From NCBI GenBank assembly GCA_013339765.2, contig JABSTR010001714.1:1-64000 (forward strand): a stretch of DNA of 64,000 bases, read 5' to 3'. Every line of letters begins with the position of its first letter. Within the stretch, counting starts at the first letter, position 1. Shown here piece after piece: positions 57,844 to 64,000 of the stretch. Made by a program: the position numbers and the translations under genes. The notes beneath the pieces are model-generated. The model saw only the letters and a program-made list of their open reading frames with translations, was not told where the DNA came from and made no database searches. Source of the DNA: Haemaphysalis longicornis (Eukaryota > Arthropoda > Arachnida > Ixodida > Ixodidae).

Positions 57844-58869
57844 TTGGACCCCTACTACCGAAATTATCACCGACCAATTTTTGCGAGCACTCCAACTCCG
57901 CTAGACCACTCTGTAGGCCTCGCCAGCGCTTTCAGAACCAGTACCGCCCCTCGGACCTGGGATGAACGACATGCTTCCGCCACACGCATCGTTAAGCACC
58001 GACATGTATACCGACCCCAGCAGCAGGGGAACCCTCCTGCCAGACAACCTATGGATAACGGTTCTCAAGAAACGTGCCAAGCAGACCGCTGCTACCGCCA
58101 CGAGGTCAAGTCAAGATGCCTTCCAACCCTAGGCACATATATGGCTGACTCCAAAGCCCTCGGCGCGGGATACTCGCCTACCAAATACACGGTCATCTTC
58201 CACCCAAGAGAAGGCCTCAACGTTGCTATCCTGGCCACCGCTGCACTGACCGAAGCTCTGTCAACCAAATGTGAGCTGCTGCTTCAGACGTTCCACTAAG
58301 CCGTCACTCTGTTGCTACGACCTACTCCCAATGTACTCGTCGCAAGCACCACGAATCCCGAGCTTGCCGTAAGGCTCAGCGAGATACAACTACACATGTA
58401 AACGTCGACCAACCATTTTTTTACGTATATGCAGCCACCACCGGGAACCTGTCATGGGGTCATCCATGATCTTGACTTTTCGATAAACAAGGAAAACCCA
58501 AACACCCACCTCCAAGGCACATACCCGACCCTCCTCCATGCGCTCATCATGAGCAACACCCGCTCCGTGCTTCTCACGTTCCAAGGGACTCGCGTGCCGT
58601 TCTACGTGAAGGGAGGCATGTTGCTTCTCCGATGCCGACCTTTTCGCCTCTCCGTGCAAGTGTGTCGCGTGTGCGGTGAATCCGGGCACCGCATGGACGT
58701 GTACCCTAACTCGAACAGCCCAAAATGCCTCGACTACAGACGACCGACTCCGCCAACAGACCGTGTACCCCTAAATTCCGATTGTGCTCTCAACCCCATA
58801 CCACGGCGGGTAAAGATTGTCCACGCCGCTTCATCCCCAACTCGCCGACCAGCAAGACATCCGCACTAG
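57844..58869 (+). pseudogene. LINE ORF1 remnant with CCHC zinc knuckle
   Basis: The first frame (57844-58299) contains GAGYSPTKYTVIFHPREGLN then VAILATAALTEAL, a block typical of I-type ORF1 proteins of ticks as I remember them. A second frame (58429-58869) contains GNLSWGHP-like sequence in another register, then VCRVCGESGHRMDVYPNSNS, whose CxxCxxxGHxxxxYP pattern is a zinc knuckle with the last Cys replaced by Tyr. Several stops and frame shifts separate the pieces. Confidence 0.75.
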
Positions 58870-59212
58870 TCACCGACAAGGTAATTTGGTCAGCTCTTGC
58901 CTCTGGCGCAACCACAGCTCAACTCCCTTCCCAACGCGACACACAAAACTATCCCCCGTTATCCCCACCACCATCCGCCTGGCACTCCTCGACGTGATCA
59001 AAAACCTGCAAAAACAAAATGCTGAACTCCTCCGCCGAGTGGAAGCCCTTGAAGGAGAGCGAGCACCCAGTCGTGCATCCCCGCCCGTCCCCGTGATTAC
59101 CACTCCCCTTCTCGAACTCGTACTCCTTTCAGAATGCATCTCCCTGCTTGAACGCACCCTACTCCCCAGACCACCCATCTCAAGCCAAGAAGTCTAAACC
59201 TGATGACCCCTG

Positions 59213-59700
59213 ACCATCTACCAATATAACTGCCGTTCGTGTAAAAGCAAAAACGCAGCCCTCGAACTGTATGTTTCCCCAAACCCGCCCGATGTCATTG
59301 CATTGCAAGAAACTGACACTCCATGCTCCAGTCTTCGCGGTTATGGTACTTACACCAATACCCCTCACCAGCGCACGGCCATTGTCATCGCCAGGTCACT
59401 GACAGCCAAGGGAATACCAATTACGTCGCCAGTCGATGACGTCGGTATTGAATCCTTCCTCATAAGCCGCAAGCACGAAGCCTCTACATACGAAACGTCT
59501 ACAGCCCGCTTACACGACCCCTATCCACAATCGAAGCACTGGTCATCACGTTACCGCGGCGCATCACGTTACCGCAACACACCTCATGTTACATGGGGCT
59601 ATCCCCACGCCTCCAAAAAAGGTACGGCTCTGCTACAAGCAACAGAGCACCACCACTTCACCCTGCAGGTCGATTTGACCCAGCCTACACGTTAAGGCAC
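59213..59700 (+). pseudogene. LINE endonuclease remnant
   Basis: It reads IYQYNCRSCKSKNAALELYV, then PPDVIALQETDTPCSSLRGY and TPHQRTAIVIARSL. It matches the N-terminal endonuclease of the intact LINE nearby (NCRG...VIALQET...GY). The GDFNAPH-type motif is only recognisable as a damaged 'FNAPHVTWGY'-like region near 59580-59600 in another frame. Non-functional. Confidence 0.8.
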
Positions 59701-60341
59701 TAGCGGGACCGGAGACACCACACCGGATCTGAAATTTAGCCGCAACACCTCCGACCTTGTATGGGATCGGCGACCATGTATTTAAGACACTTATCACTAC
59801 ATCCTTGCTCTCTACGCTGCAGTCACCAGTATCCGTCTCAAGGCGGGCACGGCACAGCTCACTGACTGGCGAGCGTGCTGCGAAGCTCCACCTCCAACCA
59901 TACTGCAGACCGATAAAATAGAACAACAAAACGCAAAAACTGATCAATCTAGAAAACTGTCACACTGAGAAAATCACACTCACGCAGGATCTACCGGCAG
60001 TAGATAACCATCTCGACCATCTATAAACGGCACCACGTAGCCTACTAACGGCACACGTAGCCTACTAAATAAACACTATCGCAAGCTTAAACGTCGTATT
60101 GCACTGACTACAGAAGAGGATTTCAAATACGCCAAAAAAGTGCAAGCCGAAAACTGGCATGGCTTCTGTGACAAAATGAATGGCACGCTCACAACCAAGT
60201 GCTTGGCACATCCTACGGTACCTACTGGGAAACACCCCTACCAAAACTGCCATTGCGCAAAACATGGCCAGACTTATCCGCAACCACTCTCACCCGATAA
60301 TCGAACATATTTAGGAGAAATCCTCAAGGTGGAGTAAGTTT

Positions 60342-60506
60342 CTGCGAAGGAACGTTTGCATCCACCTGAATGCAGCCGGACGGCTACAAAGGAAAGCTAT
60401 ACAGCTTCGTGTGAAACTTCGCAGTTGAAGAAAATTCGTCCTGGTGCAGGATTCGAACTCGGGAGCCGTGCGGCTGCATTCAGGTGGATGCAATCGTTCC
60501 TTCGCA
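60342..60506. mobile_element. 165-bp hairpin element with a tRNA-like B-box, inserted in the LINE
   Basis: The left arm tgcgaaggaacg.ttgcatcc (60342-60378, through 'acctgaatgcagccg') is inverted at 60471-60506 with about one mismatch. The loop on the minus strand contains 'cgagttcgaatcctgcacc', a B-box-like tRNA segment. It interrupts the LINE coding remnant between the endonuclease and reverse transcriptase. The class is unknown: a foldback MITE or a tRNA-derived repeat trapped between inverted arms. Confidence 0.65.
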
Positions 60507-60529
60507 CACCCTCACCCGCCTGATCAAGT

Positions 60530-61380
60530 ACTCTCCCAGATCCGTCACAAGTTATTCGGACCCGCACCATTCCTGACAACTCCTTCGCACCCAGACTACA
60601 CCGGAACCCCCAATCCTCAGCTCGATCGCCCTTTTACTAAGGGCGAACTCGCAAACAGTGCCCAGACACGGTTTAATAACGCGCAAACTACTTCGTAACC
60701 TTAATGACGACCACTTAGAATCCCTCCTTGCCTGCTACAACCACCACTGGACTAATAGCACAGTATCGCCCCTGTGGCGCCACGCAGATATCACATTACT
60801 TCCCAAGCGTCATAAACCCATCACTTTTGACAGCTCATGACCGATCTCCCTTACATTCAGTGTGGGCAAACGTTTTGAACATCTGGTGACTCGCCGTCTA
60901 ACGGTCTTCATTGAATACATCAACCGGTTACCTCACACAATGTTCGGGTTTCGTACCCACCTGTCGGCGCAAGAGGTCCACCTGCAACCTAAAGAAGGGT
61001 TCTCGACTTCCTCAGAAAAGTACACCCCCGTTTCGTCCTTGCTCTCGATATACACAGCGTTTTCGATAGCGCAATTCACAAAGCCATTTTCCGCCAACTT
61101 CAAACCACGGGCTGCAGATCTGCCACATATGACTATGTGAGAGCCTTTTTGACAAATCGAACTGCTACTCCCTGCATTGGCCTCCATCGGACAGAGACCT
61201 TTCACACCCCGGCAAAGGGCTCTCCTCAAGACTCGATTGTCTCACGCCTAATTTTCAATATATCGCCCATGGGACTCCCGACACTGCTTGAAAAAATCCA
61301 CCCCGTGTCGCATGCCTTACATGCAGACGACCTCACCAAATGGTCAAACACAGGCTCTCCCGCACTATAGCCAGAATGTG
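60530..61380 (+). pseudogene. LINE reverse transcriptase remnant
   Basis: Across shifting frames it shows PQLDRPFTKGELANSAQTRF, then HADITLLPKRHKPITFDSS, RLPHTMFGFRTHLSAQEVHL, a damaged first-Asp block (LALDIHSVFDSAIH), GSPQDSIVSRLIFNISPMGL and SHALHADDLTKWS. The YADD box has become HADD; the two Asp remain. The breaks include an in-frame TGA near 60838. Confidence 0.85.
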
Positions 61381-62574
61381 TTCAACAGGAAATCGACACT
61401 ACGCTGCAATATCTCCAAAACCTGTGATCTCTGCTGCGCCTCTTCAAAATCCGCCTTATTTGTCCCTCGAGGACGAATCCGTGGCCGCCCACCAAATACC
61501 CCTGTCGGGACTGGGCCATCTCACCGCAGCCACTACTGTTGGGACTAGCCATCCCGGAGCAGTCATCGGTTTCGCGACTTTGCCTTGCTCCGTCCGCTAT
61601 CGACGCGGAACTGTGCCGAGTGATGAAGTTCTCGGGCCGACGAAGAGTTGAAGCAACATTTATATACACTATGTACAAGGGTAACAGAAGCGTTACCTGG
61701 ATCGCACAAAGGCGACAGCACGTCTCAAGTCGGTGCCACCGAAAAGGGCCGCCCTCGATGTGCTTCCGGGCTGGTTTTATACCCCCAGAAGTCCGTTGCA
61801 GCCGTGAGTGGTTTAATCGCTCCAATCAGGACTGTCGCTTGCCGAAGTTTGAATCCGACGAATAGAGGCGAAGCGGTTTCGTCATCCGAGCCGCCACGAC
61901 GGGTAAAGAAGAGGCGACTCTGCGGCGCCATCAAGTTGGGGCATGTCTGCCGCAGGCATCTTGGGCCGGGCGCTCGGGTACAACATCCCAGACCTCTCAC
62001 TCACTCTCAACAGGGAAGCAATCCCCGCCGTCATAACACTCCGCATTCTGGGAGATCCCTACGACTATGATGGCTACGGGACTGCGTACCTCCCCAAACT
62101 TCGGCATAGAGGGTCCCAGCTCACACACACCTAATTCAACGAATATGCTCTCGCCGACATGCTCTCAAGGAAACAGATAACTGCCGCATCCTACAAGCAA
62201 TGATAATCCGCAGCATGGCCCACGGGGCACCCTATATTACCTTAAATATACAAGAACGTGCCAAGATCGACGTCCTAATACGCCATTCTTGCAAGAAAGT
62301 CCCAGCCTGCCAACCTTTGCTTCTACTGACCGCTTACTGAAACTGAGTCTGCGCTACACCCTCCACAGATTATTGAAGCCCATCTCCAAAACGAACTACA
62401 ACGCTACAACTCCCCCCCCCCCCCCCCCCCCCCCCCCTGTCGTCATCTGCTCAAAACGCTAGGCCGGCCGGTGGTACAAACTCCGGACTACCCAAAACGT
62501 ACACCCCCATCAATGCGCCTTAATATGCACTTTACATACAACGCCGGCTGTCGTCAGTATCGTACATGCCTCCT

Positions 62575-63400
62575 CATATGAAAATATGGCACCGACCCGA
62601 CCACGCTTTATACGGACGCCTCTCCCTACCCTCAACGACCCTGTTGCTCGCTACTTCGCTACTGTTGCTCGCTTCGACAATGCCTTCCTTACCTCGGCAA
62701 CAACTGTCTGCCCAACCTCTACTATGACGGCAAAAGAAGCAGCCATTGCCCTCGCAATGACCCAAGCCAAAGTGCCAGCATAACAATTCCGTCTGACTCC
62801 CAAGCTGGCTGCCGTCGTTTTGCACCCCTATGAGTCTCGGCTCTTACTCTGACCATCCCCTCTCAATGTCCCACCCACCCTCATGCCAGCATAGTGCGGA
62901 CACCCAGCCACACTGCACTCCCTGGGAACGAGGGGGCACACGCCACCGTCCCAGCTCTCCTTCAAAGGACATTTCCAGAAGAGGCCAACAATGCCACTGG
63001 TACTGTAAACTCCCTTAGGCCCATCTCCCAAAGCTACACTGACATCATCTACTACTATAGAGCAACCCGACGCACCTATCCCCCACCCTTTCCTTCCTAC
63101 CGCAGACGCCTGCATTTGGCGCCGAATTAAAAATAACACGTACTACGATCACCTCCATCTCCCCATCTCTCCTACTAACTACCCACTTAACTGCAACCAA
63201 TGCGATGAGCCTAACACCACCGCTCATCTCGTCTTGGCGTGCCCCAATAAACCTCTACCACCCAGGTCCCCTACCATTGAGCAGTTTGAATAGTGGGGAG
63301 TGCGCGTTGCAGAGCTGCCAGCTCGAAAGTACCGGGAGGCCCTGATCTTTCGGGCGAGGATGGCAGTCGCGGCACGCGGCCTAGCGAACTAGGATGGCCA
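62575..63400 (+). pseudogene. LINE RNase H and C-terminal remnant
   Basis: It begins with ALYTDASPYPQRPCC (first RNase H Asp), then in other frames SIVRTPSHTALPGNEGAHAT (the 'W.P.H....GNE.AH' block), then LNCNQCDEPNTTAHLVLACP (C-terminal Cys/His cluster). The order and spacing agree with the intact LINE's RNase H at 31122-31925. Multiple stops. Confidence 0.8.
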
Positions 63401-63419
63401 CCCCCGCTCCTAACACTTT

Positions 63420-63463
63420 TAAGACGATAGTGTTTCGTAGGCAACTTAAACGCGGAAATTTGG

Positions 63464-63503
<40 letters not shown>

Positions 63504-63571
63504 TCTGCTGTCTGTCTGTCGTCTGTTGTCTTCTGTCTGTCTGTCTGTCTGTCTGTCTGTCGTCTGTCTGT

Positions 63572-63633
<62 letters not shown>

Positions 63634-63890
63634 TGTCTGTCTGTCTGTCTGTCCTGTCGTCTTGTCGTCTGTATGTCTGTCTGTCTGTCTGTCTGTTGCG
63701 ACTCGATTCAGCCACCCGGCCGCAATAGTCTTATAGACCAACAGCCAAATATAAGCGCCTAAGGTCGGTGTTGATGTTCATACTTGTCAATATTGGTGAA
63801 CAAGAACAAGATATCACGCAAATACAGGGCAGAAAATCAATACATACGAGATAATATTCCCAGTGTTTCTTGTTTTAAAATTTATTGATG
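63420..63890 (+). repeat. Dispersed repeat with a TCTG-microsatellite core, copy 3 (longest core)
   Basis: The order is 'gacgatagtgtttcgtaggc', 'aacttaaacgcggaaat', a (TCTG)n tract of about 230 bp (63466-63695) with GTC/GTT slips, 'gattcagccacccggccgca', 'atagtcttatagacc', 'cagccaaatataagc', 'tgttcatacttgtcaatatt' and 'caagatatcacgcaaatac'. It matches the copies at 1490 and 6690 and follows the LINE remnant directly. Frames of alternating Ser-Val-Cys-Leu or Asp-Arg-Gln-Thr are artefacts. From 63890 to the window end a second partial repeat of its right half appears ('aacaagtagaagcaaatatt'). Confidence 0.75.
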
Positions 63891-64000
63891 CCAAATCTGA
63901 ACGTCCGGTGGCAATGTTGATATTGTAAATGTTGTTAAACAAGTAGAAGCAAATATTAGGCAGAAAATCAATACATAAGTAACATTTGCATTGTCCCTTT

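Larger units (their letters stand above)
57680..63450 (+). mobile_element. Decayed I-type LINE, plus strand, with later insertions
   Basis: Fragments occur in the order ORF1 with a zinc knuckle (57844-58870), endonuclease (59213-59700), reverse transcriptase (60530-61380), RNase H (62575-63130) and C-terminal Cys/His cluster (63180-63400). Stops and frame changes are frequent throughout. Insertions include a hairpin element at 60342-60506 and probably a segment at about 61640-61975. A 26-base C-run interrupts it at 62412-62437. It is much older than the LINE at 31052-35804 and differs from it in having a CCHC ORF1. Confidence 0.85.

Noticed and set aside
63271..63762. Frames rich in Thr-Asp-Arg-Gln and Cys-Leu-Ser-Val
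   Set aside because: They are translations of the (TCTG)n tract.

Overview
This window looks like animal genomic DNA, most likely from an ixodid (hard) tick. The support is: tRNA-headed SINEs with CAAT/GATT tails and a GGCGAAAAGC-type body, which I remember as the tick 'Ruka' family; I-type LINEs; a Ty3/Gypsy element; Tc1/Tigger-type DNA elements; and a host gene split into very small exons by large, transposon-filled introns. I see no bacterial operons, CRISPR arrays or viral genomes. The species call rests on memory of these families, not on a search.

The only host gene I can support lies on the + strand. It is a neprilysin-like (M13 metallopeptidase family) ectodomain read through exons at 9752-9826, 20657-20787, 28297-28546, 28614-28712, 36490-36567, probably 41656-41742, then 42079-42147, 54969-55020 and 55083-55153. 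Splice phases agree at every junction I could test except the one between 41742 and 42079. The 5' exons (cytoplasmic tail, membrane anchor, N-terminal ectodomain) and the 3' exons were not found. The segment aligning with the zinc motif HExxH reads Q-L-L-V-N, so the product is probably a catalytically dead M13 homologue.

Almost everything else is repeat. 1-1010 is an AT-rich satellite of about 160 bp period. 1-9.7 kb also holds a TCTG-cored dispersed repeat, a SINE with a 15-bp target duplication, a 0.9 kb TA-flanked element with long inverted arms, and a possible solo LTR. 9.8-28.3 kb (two introns) holds dispersed 0.5-1 kb repeats, a Tigger/pogo-like deletion derivative, SINEs, and an LTR plus broken Gypsy gag. 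28.7-36.3 kb is one intron made almost wholly of a nested stack: a TTAA-flanked element contains a 147-bp tandem array, which contains a nearly intact 4.75 kb I-type LINE with a perfect 11-bp target duplication.

36.6-54.9 kb holds a U1-like fragment, simple repeats, and a decayed Ty3/Gypsy pol on the minus strand whose integrase is split by a LINE tail plus SINE. Two giant inverted-repeat elements then abut each other (48.36-51.29 and 51.30-54.69 kb). 57.7-63.4 kb is a second, heavily decayed I-type LINE on the + strand, followed by another TCTG repeat copy.

The most notable points are the dead M13 gene, the intron inflated from roughly 160 bp to 7.8 kb by nested insertions, and the two large palindromic elements, which I cannot assign to a named family.
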